NCBI RefSeq assembly: GCF_900199205.1
Contig: NZ_OBMJ01000001.1
Span: 5,945,001-6,009,000 of the forward strand
DNA: 64,000 nt
Reading direction: 5' to 3'
Origin: Streptomyces sp. 1331.2
GTDB taxonomy: Bacteria; Actinomycetota; Actinomycetes; Streptomycetales; Streptomycetaceae
The stretch's first letter is position 1, and each line of letters starts with the position of its first letter. Shown one piece after another: positions 1-8,478 of this stretch. A program made the position numbers and the translations under genes. The notes beneath the pieces were generated by a model. That model was not told where the DNA came from, searched no databases, and worked only from the letters and a program-made list of their open reading frames with translations.

Positions 1-1
1 C

Positions 2-190
2 GCCGCCGCCGGTGTCGCATCCGCTCACGGCGGTGCCGCCGCTCAGGGTGCGGCCGTCGGCTCCCCGGGCGTCGCCTCGGGCAACCTGGTCCAGGTTCCG
101 GTGCACATCCCGGTCAACGCCTGCGGCAACACCGTCAGCGTGATCGGCGTGCTGAACCCGGCGTTCGGCAACCACTGCGCCAACTTCTGA
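2..190 (+). CDS. Short chaplin, 3' part (cut by window start)
   Basis: The last 62 codons of a short chaplin; the start and signal peptide lie before the window. The visible part is one chaplin domain: SPGVASGNLVQVPVHIPVN, then a CGNTVSVIGVLNPAFGNHC stretch ending NF-stop. Two Cys flank the hydrophobic segment, which in this family form a disulfide. Chaplins are secreted and assemble into amyloid-like fibrils on aerial hyphae and spores. With only one domain and no sorting signal it belongs to the ChpD-H class. It lies directly upstream of a long chaplin, as chpH and chpC do in S. coelicolor (from memory), so ChpH-like is the likely identity; I give no symbol because the N-terminus is missing. 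Confidence 0.9.
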   Translation, partial: AAAGVASAHGGAAAQGAAVGSPGVASGNLVQVPVHIPVNACGNTVSVIGVLNPAFGNHCANF

Positions 191-234
191 GTCGACCTCC
201 GGGCCGCTGAGGCCTGTTGAGCGGACTCGACCCC

Positions 235-269
235 GGCCCCCGGGCGGCGGACGCGCCGTACCGGGGGCC
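235..269 (+). terminator. Terminator-like hairpin after the short chaplin
   Basis: GGCCCCCGG at 235-243 is exactly complementary to CCGGGGGCC at 261-269, with a 17-nt loop. It follows the chaplin stop by 45 nt. There is no T-run, as is usual in streptomycetes. Confidence 0.5.
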
Positions 270-400
270 TTCGCGTCCCTGGATACCCGACGGCGACACG
301 ATCGCTCGATCGGGTGAAGCTGCTTCGTTCGGCCCAACCTCCCCGTCGGCCCGTCGTTAACTCCTGTGCAGCCAAAGACCCTGCGTGATTTACGGATATT

Positions 401-411
401 CGGAAATTCCG
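401..411. promoter_or_regulatory. Perfect 11-bp palindrome upstream of the long chaplin
   Basis: CGGAAATTCCG lies 57 nt before the chaplin start in an AT-richer patch (about 385-430), which is likely promoter DNA. It could be an operator or part of the leader. Chaplin genes are controlled by developmental sigma factor BldN in S. coelicolor, but I do not see a convincing BldN box here. Confidence 0.3.
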
Positions 412-467
412 ACTTTCATAAGGTTCATGCCAAGGTCGAAACCTCGTCTCGAACGTCAGGGGAAAAC

Positions 468-1337
468 ATGAGGAATGTGGCCAAGAAGGGCATCCTCACG
501 GCCGTGGCCACCGGCAGTGTGCTGGCCTCGACCGCCGGCTACGCCTACGCGGGCGCCGAGGCACAGGGCGGTGCCGCGGGTTCGCCGGGCGTCGCCTCGG
601 GCAACTCGGTGCAGGTCCCGGTGGAGGTGCCGATCAACGCCTGCGGCAACACGGTCGACGTGATCGGCGTGCTCAACCCGGCCTACGGCAACCACTGCGC
701 CAACGTCAGCGGCGGGCGCCACGCGGCGCCCCCGTCCGGGCAGGCCGGCCAGGGCGGCCACCCGGGCAGCGGAGCCACCGAGGGTTCCGGCACCGGCGGG
801 AGCCGGGGCACCACGGCCTCGGGCTCCTCCGCCTCCGGCACCGCCGCGGGCTCGCCCGGCGTGGCCTCCGGCAACAGCGTCCAGGCCCCGGTGCACGTCC
901 CGGTCAACGCCTGCGGCAACTCCGTCAACGTGGTCGGCGTCGGCAACCCGGCCTTCGGCAACGACTGCGGCAACGTGGCGCAGCCCGCGCCTCCCGCGCA
1001 CACGCCCGCCCCCAAGCCGGGCGACGACTGCCACGAGGGCGACCACCCGACCCCGCCGCAGACCGGCGGCGAGACGACGCCGAGCACCCCGGGCATCCCG
1101 CGCACCGGCGGCCCGGAGACCGGGGCCCCGGCCACGCCGGTCGTCCACGGCACGACCCCGGGCACCCAGGCCGTCCCGGCCGCCGCCCCGGTTGCTGCCC
1201 CGGCCGCCACCCCCACCGCCGACAGCCAGCTGGCCTCCACCGGCGCCGGCGGCGTCGAGCTGCTCGGCGCGGCCGGCCTCGCCCTGTTGCTCGGCGGCGG
1301 CGTGCTCTACCGCCGGGCTCGCGCCGGAGCCCGCTGA
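468..1337 (+). CDS. Long chaplin, two chaplin domains, sortase anchored
   Basis: A 289-residue secreted cell-wall protein. Residues 1-30 are a signal peptide (MRNVAKKG, hydrophobic core, AYA-GA). Chaplin domain 1 is at about 38-80 and domain 2 at about 128-170; each has two Cys flanking a V/I/G-rich segment. A Pro/Thr/Gly-rich wall-spanning linker (about 171-250) follows. The C-terminus is LASTG (255-259), a hydrophobic helix and a YRRARAGAR tail: the LAXTG signal cleaved by class E sortases. This is the ChpA/B/C architecture; next to a short chaplin, ChpC is the best match. It covalently anchors chaplin fibrils on aerial hyphae. The start at 468 is chosen because AGGGG precedes it and it begins the signal peptide; the frame is open upstream to 366. 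Confidence 0.93.
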   Translation: MRNVAKKGILTAVATGSVLASTAGYAYAGAEAQGGAAGSPGVASGNSVQVPVEVPINACGNTVDVIGVLNPAYGNHCANVSGGRHAAPPSGQAGQGGHPGSGATEGSGTGGSRGTTASGSSASGTAAGSPGVASGNSVQAPVHVPVNACGNSVNVVGVGNPAFGNDCGNVAQPAPPAHTPAPKPGDDCHEGDHPTPPQTGGETTPSTPGIPRTGGPETGAPATPVVHGTTPGTQAVPAAAPVAAPAATPTADSQLASTGAGGVELLGAAGLALLLGGGVLYRRARAGAR

Positions 1338-1370
1338 GATAGCAGCCCCGCGGGGCCGACCGCGGAAACG

Positions 1371-1413
1371 ACGCACCCGCGGCCGCCGGATGACCAGGCG
1401 GCCGCGGGTGCGT
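1371..1413. terminator. Strong bidirectional terminator hairpin
   Basis: A perfect 17-bp inverted repeat (ACGCACCCGCGGCCGCC at 1371-1387 and its complement at 1397-1413) around a 9-nt loop. It sits between the convergent long chaplin and DUF5703 genes and probably serves both. Confidence 0.85.
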
Positions 1414-1458
1414 GGAAGTCGTGCGCGAGGTCCCGCCACGGGCGGAGCGCCCCGCCCG

Positions 1459-1668
1459 TCACCAGTTCCGGACCTGGCGGATGATCCTCCGCTTCAGCCG
1501 GACCGTCCGGCTGCCGTCGGGGAACAGCCGCAGCCGGTCGAGCTCCCAGTGGCCGTACTCGGCGTGCTCGGTGAGCAGTTGGCGCGCCGCGTTGCGCGTG
1601 GTGCCGCGCGGCATGCGCAGCGACTGGTACTCGTACTCCGGCTGCCGGACCGGCTTCCGTGGGGTCAA
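1459..1668 (-). CDS. DUF5703 family small protein
   Basis: A 69-residue protein with the pattern I associate with streptomycete DUF5703: an aromatic PEYEYQSL start, PRGTTRNAARQLLTEHAEYG, HWELDRLRLFPDGSR and a basic end (KRRIIRQVRNW). No function is known to me; it is small, basic and has no signal or membrane segment. The frame can begin at a GTG at 1689, but AGGAGGA (1674-1680 on the other strand) sits 5-6 nt before a TTG at 1668, so I take the TTG as the start. It converges on the long chaplin across a shared terminator. Confidence 0.8.
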   Translation of the reverse strand: MTPRKPVRQPEYEYQSLRMPRGTTRNAARQLLTEHAEYGHWELDRLRLFPDGSRTVRLKRRIIRQVRNW

Positions 1669-2031
1669 AACGCTCCTCCTGAGGATCACCTTCAGGCAAG
1701 CCTACGGCCTGCCCCGGACAGTCGGCCCGGGGATTTCCGGCCGTCCTCCCGTGCGGGAACGGCAGCCAGGGAGATCATGATCCGGGCAGTCGGCTGACAG
1801 TGCATCAGTTCTGTTGCGGCCGTGGAGGGGATACCCCGATCCCGGCGCGCGAAGCGGTGCCCGGACGGCCTCGCCGGGTCCGCCGTGCGCCCTCCGCGCC
1901 CGTCTCGCGCCCGTACCGCAGGGGGACGTACATGTGCAGATCGGACATCGGGGGGGAAGTTGCGGTGAAATCGCGGGTGTAGGTGACAACCGCTGTGCGT
2001 ACCGACACCGCGGGGAGATAGCGTCTGCACC
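1669..2031. other. Intergenic region, divergent promoters
   Basis: About 360 bases between DUF5703 (-) and the hypothetical gene at 2032 (+). No open frame in it has family features. Its right end holds a leaderless-type promoter, listed separately. I see no other clear structure. Confidence 0.5.
2019..2024 (+). promoter_or_regulatory. -10 box of a probable leaderless transcript
   Basis: TAGCGT ends 7 nt before the ATG at 2032, and the nucleotides between (CTGCACC) contain no ribosome binding site. This spacing puts the transcription start at or next to the A of ATG. The -35 element is unclear. Confidence 0.5.
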
Positions 2032-2637
2032 ATGTCTGATGCCGCGCAGCCCACCATTGCCGAGGTACGCGCCGCCGCTGAGGCGGTCAAGGCCGCCATC
2101 GACCGTCATCTGGAAGCGGTGTCAAGCCCCAACGCAGCCGATGATCCCGCCGTGTCCGCCGCCTACGAGCAGCTCGCGACGGCGGCCATCGCCTACGACC
2201 AGCTCCTGTACGAGGCCTACGACGAGGTCACGCCCTTCGAGATCCCCGGGGACGAGGGCCCCGGCGGGTACCACGGTCCCGAACAGCCCGAGGCGATCAG
2301 CGTGTTGATCCGCCGCGACTACCACGTCGTCGACCCCAAGCGGCTGCGCGCCCAGGCCGAGCGGCTGGACGAGTCGCTGACCCCGGGCGGTGCCGGCGCG
2401 GGCGAGGTGAACGCCGCGATCGGTGTGCTGTTCGGCGAGTACGAGCCGGACGAGATCGCCGCCCGCAGCGAGGAGTTCGGGCTGGAGGAGGGCGACTCGA
2501 CGCTCTGGGTCGCGGCGGCCGAGCCGACCGAGCCGGGGGAATGGCTGCCGGAGCCCTTCGAGCACGCCGACCCGCAGCTGCTGATCTGCCGGTTCGACGT
2601 CAGCGAGGTCTACGACGACGAGGACGGCGACGACTGA
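2032..2637 (+). CDS. Conserved acidic hypothetical protein
   Basis: A 201-residue, strongly acidic soluble protein ending in YDDEDGDD. I do not recognise a named family. The N-terminal 60 residues look helical and Ala-rich (AEVRAAAEAVKAAIDRHL), the middle holds a GYHGPEQPEAISVLIRRDYHV segment that looks like a beta-rich core, and the last third is Glu/Asp-rich. No signal peptide, membrane segment, metal motif or catalytic signature is visible. The start lacks a ribosome binding site but has a -10 box 7 nt upstream, so the mRNA is probably leaderless. It converges on the helicase-like gene across a hairpin at 2672-2720. Codon use is normal for the window, so the gene itself is credible. Confidence 0.75.
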   Translation: MSDAAQPTIAEVRAAAEAVKAAIDRHLEAVSSPNAADDPAVSAAYEQLATAAIAYDQLLYEAYDEVTPFEIPGDEGPGGYHGPEQPEAISVLIRRDYHVVDPKRLRAQAERLDESLTPGGAGAGEVNAAIGVLFGEYEPDEIAARSEEFGLEEGDSTLWVAAAEPTEPGEWLPEPFEHADPQLLICRFDVSEVYDDEDGDD

Positions 2638-2671
2638 CCGGCTGACGCCTGACGGACGCGACGACGGGCGG

Positions 2672-2720
2672 ACGTGATGACGGCCGGGCCCCGGAGCATG
2701 GGGCCCGCCCGTCATCACGT
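2672..2720. terminator. Bidirectional terminator hairpin
   Basis: A 21-bp stem with one mismatch: ACGTGATGACGG... at 2672-2692 pairs with 2700-2720 around the loop GGAGCAT. It sits between two convergent genes. Confidence 0.85.
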
Positions 2721-2735
2721 TCGTCGGGGGTGCGC

Positions 2736-4925
2736 TCAGTACGCCGGGGCGGCGTTCTCGGCGAGGATCGCCCGCAGCCGGGTGGTACGCGGCTGCGCCG
2801 GGCGCTCGGCGACGGCCTGGACGAGCGCCGGGCCCGCCGCGTGCACCACGGACAGGTGCCGCTCGCCCCGCCCGAAGGCGGTGTAGACCCACTGCCGGGT
2901 GAGCGCCGGGGCGGCGTCCTCCGGGACCACGACCACCGCGCCCGGCCAGCGGCGGCCGAGTGCCTGGTGGACCGTCAGCGCCCAGCCGTGCCGCAGCCGG
3001 GCGGCCTCGGCGGGCGGGACGGTCCGGCGGGTGCCGTCCGCGTACTCCAGGTGCAGACCGTCGGCGTCGCCGTCCAGCACCCGGGCCGGGCGGGTGATGC
3101 CGGGCGCGGGGGAGTCGACCACCCGGTCGCCCGGGTCGAACCCGCCGAACCGGCCCGGGCCGGGGTTGAGCCGGGCCTTGGCGGCGGTGTTCAGGGCCCG
3201 GGTACCGGCCGCGCCGCCGTGGCCCGGGGTGAGCAGCACCACCTGCTCGGCGGGGATGCCCAGGGCGCGCGGGATGGAGTCGGTGAGCAGCTGGATCGCC
3301 CGGTGGACGGCCTCGCCGGCGTCCTTGGCGGTCAGGATGACCACCTCCTTGTCCGGTGCGTCGACCGGCTGGAGCTCACCGATGCCGACGCCGGAGACCA
3401 GCTCGCCGATCGGGCCGAAGTCCGGGGTGCGGGAGGCGACCGCCGGGCAGGCCTTGGCGGCCAGCAGGTCGGCGAAGAAGCGGCCGGGGCCGGCCGACCA
3501 GAGCTGGCCCGGGTCGCCGCTGAGCACCAGCCGGGTGCCGTCGGCGAGCGACTCCACGACGGTCGCGGCCAGTTCGACGTCCAGCAGCGGGGCGTCCAGG
3601 ACGATCAGCAGATCCAGGGCGAGCATGCCGTCCGGCCCGCGGCCCGGGCCGGCGGTGCCGGCCAGCAGCTCGGCGAGGGTGACCACGGGGGCTCCGGCAT
3701 CGGCCCCGGCTCCGGCGAGTGCGGCGAAGGAGGCCCGGCCCTGGTCGGTCCAGGTGGCGGCCCAGACCCGCAGGCCGAGGCCCCGGGCGGCGGTGAGCAG
3801 CGCGGCCGGCTCGGCGCGGGCCGCCTCGCCGCCGGTGTGCAGGACGAGGGCGTTGTCGGCCACCGCCTGGATGAGGGCCGTCGCGGAAGAGGACGGCGCG
3901 GCCTCGGCGGCGGCCGCCCACGCGGCCGGGCCGGGGGCGGCGACGGGCTCAGGCTCGGCGCCCTCCGCCTCGCCGTCCGCTGCGTCCGCCGTCTCCCCGC
4001 CCGCCGACTCGACGTCCGATTCGACGTCCGAGTTCACGTCCGAATCGAGAGCGGACTCGGCGGCGGAGGAGTCGCCGTCCTCCTCGACGTCCTCGCCCGG
4101 CACGAAGGTCGCCATCAGCTGGAGCAGCCCCTCGGCGAGGGTGGTCTCCGCCATCGCCAGCCGCTCCAGCGCGAGCAGCGTCCGGGTCGGCGGCTCGTCG
4201 TCCTCGCCGCCCGCCGCCTGGGCCTCGGCGCCGGTCAGCTCCTCCTGGGCGGGCAGCACCCGGCCGTCCTCGACGGCGGCCTGGACGGCGGCGACCGGGT
4301 CCGGCATCCGGAGCCGGTCGAGCCCGGAGGTCACCTCGGCGAGCTCCAGGGCCGAGTGCCCGCGCAGCGCCGCCTGCTCCAGCAGCCAGACCACCAGCGC
4401 CTGCGCGCGGCGCGGGTCCGCAGGCTCGGCCTCCGGGCCGAGCAGCTCGCGGGCGAAGCGGTCGGCGTGCTCGGGCCGGACGCCGGGCAGGCCCAGCACC
4501 GCCCACGGGTCCTCGCGCAGCCGCTCGGCCGCGTCGTCGCCGAACTCGGCCACGGCGGCGGCCGCCAGCTCGGCGGGGGCGCCGCCCGCGGCCAGCACAG
4601 CGCTGGTCCGCTGGAGCGCGTCGCCGCGCGGCCCGTCCGCCATCACGGCCGCCGGAGCCGCCGGAGCCGCCGGAACGGCCGGGGTGGCGGCCACCGAAGC
4701 CTCCGCCTCCGCCCTCGCCTCCGACGCCGGTTCGGCCGGGCGCCTCGGAGCCAAGCCCGCCGAAGCCCCCGGCCCCGACCCCTGCGGCGCGATGCTGCGG
4801 ATCCGCGCCGCCAGCTCCGCGATCGCCGCGGCCTTGTCGGCCGCAGTCCCCTGAGTCGCCGCGGTCCCCGGAGTCGCCGGAGCCGCCGAGGTCTCCTCCG
4901 GAGCGCCGTTCCCCGTGTCACTCAT
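2736..4925 (-). CDS. RecD2-like helicase homologue lacking Walker A
   Basis: A 729-residue protein. An Ala/Pro-rich N-terminus is followed by a helix-hairpin-helix region (about 110-165), a RecD2-like winged region, an acidic low-complexity insert (about 278-335), then a helicase core whose motif order follows RecD2. Motif III is well kept (SGDPGQLWSAGPG, about 469-481) and so are the late motifs (LTVHQALG; YTAFGRGE with its Arg). The Walker A position, however, reads LVLHTGGEAARAE with no GKT/GKS, and motif II reads VLDAPLLD where RecD2 has Asp-Glu. I infer a protein that binds DNA or partners but cannot hydrolyse ATP normally. The ATG at 4925 is preferred over an upstream TTG because GGAG lies 9 nt before it. 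It follows the aldo/keto reductase by 59 bp on the same strand. Confidence 0.75.
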   Translation of the reverse strand: MSDTGNGAPEETSAAPATPGTAATQGTAADKAAAIAELAARIRSIAPQGSGPGASAGLAPRRPAEPASEARAEAEASVAATPAVPAAPAAPAAVMADGPRGDALQRTSAVLAAGGAPAELAAAAVAEFGDDAAERLREDPWAVLGLPGVRPEHADRFARELLGPEAEPADPRRAQALVVWLLEQAALRGHSALELAEVTSGLDRLRMPDPVAAVQAAVEDGRVLPAQEELTGAEAQAAGGEDDEPPTRTLLALERLAMAETTLAEGLLQLMATFVPGEDVEEDGDSSAAESALDSDVNSDVESDVESAGGETADAADGEAEGAEPEPVAAPGPAAWAAAAEAAPSSSATALIQAVADNALVLHTGGEAARAEPAALLTAARGLGLRVWAATWTDQGRASFAALAGAGADAGAPVVTLAELLAGTAGPGRGPDGMLALDLLIVLDAPLLDVELAATVVESLADGTRLVLSGDPGQLWSAGPGRFFADLLAAKACPAVASRTPDFGPIGELVSGVGIGELQPVDAPDKEVVILTAKDAGEAVHRAIQLLTDSIPRALGIPAEQVVLLTPGHGGAAGTRALNTAAKARLNPGPGRFGGFDPGDRVVDSPAPGITRPARVLDGDADGLHLEYADGTRRTVPPAEAARLRHGWALTVHQALGRRWPGAVVVVPEDAAPALTRQWVYTAFGRGERHLSVVHAAGPALVQAVAERPAQPRTTRLRAILAENAAPAY

Positions 4926-4984
4926 CGTCGTCCGCTCCAAAGGTCACTCCACTGCGCGTTCTGCTCGACGACCCGGCCGACTGG

Positions 4985-5965
4985 TCACAGCTCGGTCCAC
5001 CCCTGGTCCGGGTAGCGGTGCACCGGGGACGACACGTCGTCCAGCGCACTGCGGATCTCACCCGGAAGCGTAAGTGCCTCCACCGACAGCGCCGCCTGCA
5101 GCTGGGTCGCCGTCCGTGCCCCGACCAGCGCGCTGGCCACCCCGGGGCGGTCCCGGACCCAGGCCAGCGCGACCGCCAGCGGGCTGCTGGCGAGCCCGTC
5201 GGCGGCGGTGGCGAGGGCGTCCACGATCCGCCGCGAGCGCTCCCCGAGGTACGGCTGGACGAACCCGGTGAGGTACGGCGAGGCGCCGCGCGAGTCCTGC
5301 GGGACGCCGTGCCGGTACTTGCCGGTGAGCACCCCGCGCCCGAGCGGCGAGCCGGCCAGCACCCCGATCCCGTCGTCCAGCGCGGCGGGCAGCGCCTCGC
5401 GCTCGATTCCGCGCTGCAGCAGCGAGTACTCCAGCTGCGCCCCGGCGAGCGGCACCCGCCCGTGGTGGGCGCGCTGCCAGGTGGCGGCCTTGGCGAGCTG
5501 CCAGCCGCTGAAGTCGCAGACGCCGACGTAGCGGGCGCGCCCGGTGGAGACGGCGATGTCGAGGGCGCTGAGCGTCTCCTCGACCGGGGTGGTCGGGTCG
5601 AAGGAGTGCACCTGCCAGAGGTCGACGTAGTCGGTGCCGAGGCGGCGCAGCGAGTCGTCCAGGGCGGCGAGCAGGTGGCCGCGCGAGCCGTCGAAGCGGC
5701 GCGCGGAGTCGGGGACGCTACCGGCCTTGGTGGCGATGACGAGGTCGGAGCGGGGGATCAGGTTGTCGGTGAGCCGGGAGATCAGGTACTCGGCGCCGCC
5801 GTCGGCGTACACGTCGGCGGTGTCGATCAGGTTGCCGCCGGCGTCGACGAACTCCTTGAGCTGCTCGCCGGCCTCGTGCTCGTCGGTGTCGCGGCCCCAG
5901 GTCATGGTGCCGAGGCCGAGTCGGGAGACCTGCAGACCGGTACGGCCCAGGTGACGCTTTTCCAT
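4985..5965 (-). CDS. Aldo/keto reductase
   Basis: A 326-residue cytoplasmic (alpha/beta)8-barrel oxidoreductase of the AKR superfamily, expected to reduce aldehydes or ketones with NADPH. The catalytic tetrad is visible: Asp and Tyr in IDTADVYADG, Lys in IATKAG, His in LWQVHSF. The N-terminal MEKRHLGRTGLQVSRLGLGT is typical of bacterial subfamilies close to YajO/Tas/IolS. The frame extends to 6046, but GGAGGG lies 9-10 nt before the ATG at 5965 and family members start with this MxxRxLGxTG pattern. It is divergent from the F420-type oxidoreductase at 6217. The substrate cannot be told from sequence. Confidence 0.9.
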   Translation of the reverse strand: MEKRHLGRTGLQVSRLGLGTMTWGRDTDEHEAGEQLKEFVDAGGNLIDTADVYADGGAEYLISRLTDNLIPRSDLVIATKAGSVPDSARRFDGSRGHLLAALDDSLRRLGTDYVDLWQVHSFDPTTPVEETLSALDIAVSTGRARYVGVCDFSGWQLAKAATWQRAHHGRVPLAGAQLEYSLLQRGIEREALPAALDDGIGVLAGSPLGRGVLTGKYRHGVPQDSRGASPYLTGFVQPYLGERSRRIVDALATAADGLASSPLAVALAWVRDRPGVASALVGARTATQLQAALSVEALTLPGEIRSALDDVSSPVHRYPDQGWTEL

Positions 5966-6216
5966 CGGACGGGCCCTCCACTGGCCGGTGGCCCCGGGCG
6001 CCCCGGTGGCCCTGTGAAAGCGCAGGTGAGGAGAGTGCTCTCCCACGTCGGCTGAGCGTAGCGGCCGGTGTGCGGGCAGGTGTGCAGACCCGCAGAACGA
6101 TCACCGCCGGAGGAGGTGGTGCGGGTGTGACCCACCCCACCACTACCCGTCAGTAGCATGTCCGGCGCGGGCGCGGTTACCCTCGCCACAACCCAACCCA
6201 CTGGAAGGTGCGGCAG

Positions 6217-7263
6217 ATGCGACTCGGTATCAACCTCGGCTACTGGGGACTCGGCATGGACGCCGACAACATCGCCGTGGCCCAGGAGGCGGACCGGCTC
6301 GGGTACGCGGTCTGCTGGGCGGCGGAGGCGTACGGCTCGGACGCCGCGACGGTGCTGAGCTACGTCGCCGCGAAGACCGAGCGGATCGACGTCGGTTCGG
6401 CCATCTTCCAGATCCCGGCCCGTACCCCGGCGATGACCGCGATGACCGCGGCGACCCTGGACACCCTCTCCGGCGGCCGCTTCCGCCTGGGCCTCGGCGT
6501 CTCCGGCCCGCAGGTCTCCGAGGGCTGGTACGGCGTGAAGTTCGACAAGCCGCTGGCCCGCACCCGCGAGTACGTGGAGATCATCCGCAAGGCGATGTCC
6601 CGCGAGCGCCTGGTCCACGAGGGCGCGCACTGGACCCTGCCGCTGCCCGGCGGCCCGGGCAAGCCGATCAAGCTCACCGTGCACCCGGTCCGCGAGCACA
6701 TCCCGCTGTACATCGCCGCGATCGGCCCGAAGAACCTGGAGCTCACCGGCGAGATCGCCGACGGCTGGCTCGGCATCTTCTTCTCGCCCGAGCACTCCGC
6801 GCTCTCCCTCGACCCGCTGACCGCCGGCCGCGCCAAGGCCGGGAAGACGCTGGACGGCTTCGACCTCTGCCCGACCGTGAACCTGGCCGTCGGCGAGGAC
6901 ATCAAGGCCGCCGTCGACTCCCTGCGTTCCTACGCCGCGCTCTACATCGGCGGCATGGGCAGCAAGGAGAAGAACTTCTACAACCAGCTCACCCGGCGGA
7001 TGGGCTTCGAGCAGGCCGCCGACGAGATCCAGGAGAAGTACCTGGCCAAGGACTACGCGGGCGCCGCGGCCGCCGTCCCGCACGACCTGGTCGACGCCAC
7101 CTCGCTGATCGGCGACACCGCCCGGATCGCCGACCGGATGCAGGCATACGCCGACGCGGGCGTCACCACACTGACCGTGGCCCCGGCCGGGTTCACCCTG
7201 GACGAGCGGATCCAGGCGCTGCGCACCGGGGTCGCGGCCCTGGAGCGCGCCGGGCTGGCGTAA
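6217..7263 (+). CDS. LLM-class F420-dependent oxidoreductase
   Basis: A 348-residue luciferase-like monooxygenase-fold protein (TIM barrel), of the kind that uses coenzyme F420 in actinobacteria. Hallmarks are MRLGINLGYWGLG at the start, the DTLSGGRFRLGLGVSGPQV glycine-rich strand, IPLYIAAIGPKNLELTGEIADGW, and a C-terminal DRMQAYADAGVTTL barrel strand. It may reduce or oxidise a small metabolite by hydride transfer; the substrate is unknown. The ATG at 6217 is chosen because GGAAGG (6203-6208) is 8 nt upstream; a GTG at 6208 overlaps that site. It is convergent with corA, with only 24 bp between. Confidence 0.9.
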   Translation: MRLGINLGYWGLGMDADNIAVAQEADRLGYAVCWAAEAYGSDAATVLSYVAAKTERIDVGSAIFQIPARTPAMTAMTAATLDTLSGGRFRLGLGVSGPQVSEGWYGVKFDKPLARTREYVEIIRKAMSRERLVHEGAHWTLPLPGGPGKPIKLTVHPVREHIPLYIAAIGPKNLELTGEIADGWLGIFFSPEHSALSLDPLTAGRAKAGKTLDGFDLCPTVNLAVGEDIKAAVDSLRSYAALYIGGMGSKEKNFYNQLTRRMGFEQAADEIQEKYLAKDYAGAAAAVPHDLVDATSLIGDTARIADRMQAYADAGVTTLTVAPAGFTLDERIQALRTGVAALERAGLA

Positions 7264-7287
7264 GCGCCTGAGCGTGTTCGAGTGGCG

Positions 7288-8277
7288 CTACAGCCAGTCG
7301 TGCCGCTTGAACACCCGGTGCAGCACCACGCAGACCACGGCCATCAGCACCAGTACCGCCGGGTACCCCCAGGGCTGGTGCAGCTCGGGCATGTCGTCGA
7401 AGTTCATCCCGTAGATCCCGGCGATCATCGTCGGCACGGCGGCCAGCGCCGCCCAGGCCGAGATCTTCCGCATGTCGTTGTTCTGCTGCACGCTGACCTG
7501 CGCCAGGTTGGCGTTGAGGATGTCGGACAGCAGCCGGTCCATGCCGTCCACCTGGTCGTTCACCCGGGCCAGGTGGTCGGCGACGTCCCGCAGGTAGGGC
7601 GCTGCCTCGGGGCGGACGAATCGGGCGCCGCGCTCCAGCGCCAGCATCGGCTCCAGCAGCGGGCCGGTGGCGCGGCGTACGGACATCACCTGGCGCTTGT
7701 AGCCGTAGATCCGCCCGGCGGTGTCGCGGCCGACCCGGCTGGGGGTGAAGATGTCCGCCTCCAGCTCGTCCAGGTCGCTCTGCAGTGCGGTGGCCACCTC
7801 CATGTAGCCGTCCACGACGGTGTCGGCGACCGAGTGCAGCACCGAGCTGGGCCCGAAGCGCAGCAGTTCGGGTTCCTGCTCCAGGCGGGCCCGCAGGCCG
7901 CCGAGCGGGGAGTCCGCGCCGTGCCGGACGGTCATCACGAAGTCGGGCCCGAGGAAGACCATCACCTCGCCGACGGTGACGACATGCGCGCCGGGGGCGT
8001 AGCCGAGGGTCTTCAGGGAGACGAACAGCGAGCCCTGGTAGGCCTCCACCTTGGGGCGCTGGTGGGCGCTGACGGCGTCCTCGACGGCCAGCGGGTGCAA
8101 CGCGAACTCCTTGCCGACGTGGTCGAGTTCCTCGGCGGTGGGTTCGAAGAGGCCTATCCAGACGAAGCCGTCCGGACCGGCCGCGCGGGCGGCGGCGAGC
8201 GCACCGGCCAGGTCGGCGGGGGCCTCGATCCGGCGGCCGTCGGAGTAGGCGGCGCAGTGGACGATCATGCGGGCCAT
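7288..8277 (-). CDS. CorA-family magnesium/cobalt transporter
   Basis: A 329-residue divalent cation channel of the CorA family. A long cytoplasmic N-terminal domain (VWIGLFEPTAEELDHVGKEF; HPLAVEDAV; QRPKVEAY) leads through a helical stalk to two C-terminal membrane helices. The first helix ends in the signature YGMNF, the selectivity loop; a short DDMPELHQPWGYP periplasmic loop follows, then helix 2 and the basic tail FKRHDWL. It forms pentamers that pass Mg2+ down the membrane potential. The long upstream extension of the frame is not coding; the MARMIVHCAAYS start at 8277 fits the family, though its ribosome binding site is weak. It is divergent from the phosphatase at 8479. Confidence 0.92.
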   Translation of the reverse strand: MARMIVHCAAYSDGRRIEAPADLAGALAAARAAGPDGFVWIGLFEPTAEELDHVGKEFALHPLAVEDAVSAHQRPKVEAYQGSLFVSLKTLGYAPGAHVVTVGEVMVFLGPDFVMTVRHGADSPLGGLRARLEQEPELLRFGPSSVLHSVADTVVDGYMEVATALQSDLDELEADIFTPSRVGRDTAGRIYGYKRQVMSVRRATGPLLEPMLALERGARFVRPEAAPYLRDVADHLARVNDQVDGMDRLLSDILNANLAQVSVQQNNDMRKISAWAALAAVPTMIAGIYGMNFDDMPELHQPWGYPAVLVLMAVVCVVLHRVFKRHDWL

Positions 8278-8447
8278 TGTCACCCGACCGCGGCCTCCGG
8301 GCACAGGACCGGTGCGGTGCGGGTCCACCGGCCGGTGCCGGCGGCCGGTGTCGTCGGCTCGGTGGCGAGGCGGCTCGGCGGGCAGGACGGCCGACCGAGA
8401 CCGCCCCGGGCGCCCGGGCGGATAACCGGACGGTAACCCGCCTCCAC

Positions 8448-8473
8448 GGCCGGGCCCGGAGGCCGTAGGCTGA
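8448..8473 (+). promoter_or_regulatory. Promoter box of the phosphatase gene; leaderless type
   Basis: TAGGCT (8466-8471) ends 7 nt before the ATG at 8479, with no ribosome binding site between. The 26 bp ending in this box are nearly repeated before DUF3090 at 9305-9331: both read GGCCGG, then GCCCGGAGG, a pyrimidine, and CGTAGG. Confidence 0.5.
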
Positions 8474-8478
8474 GCCCC

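Noticed and set aside
2730..5015. Sense-strand frame opposite the RecD2-like gene
   Set aside because: Low-complexity Gly/Arg-rich translation with no domain; the minus strand has recognisable helicase motifs.
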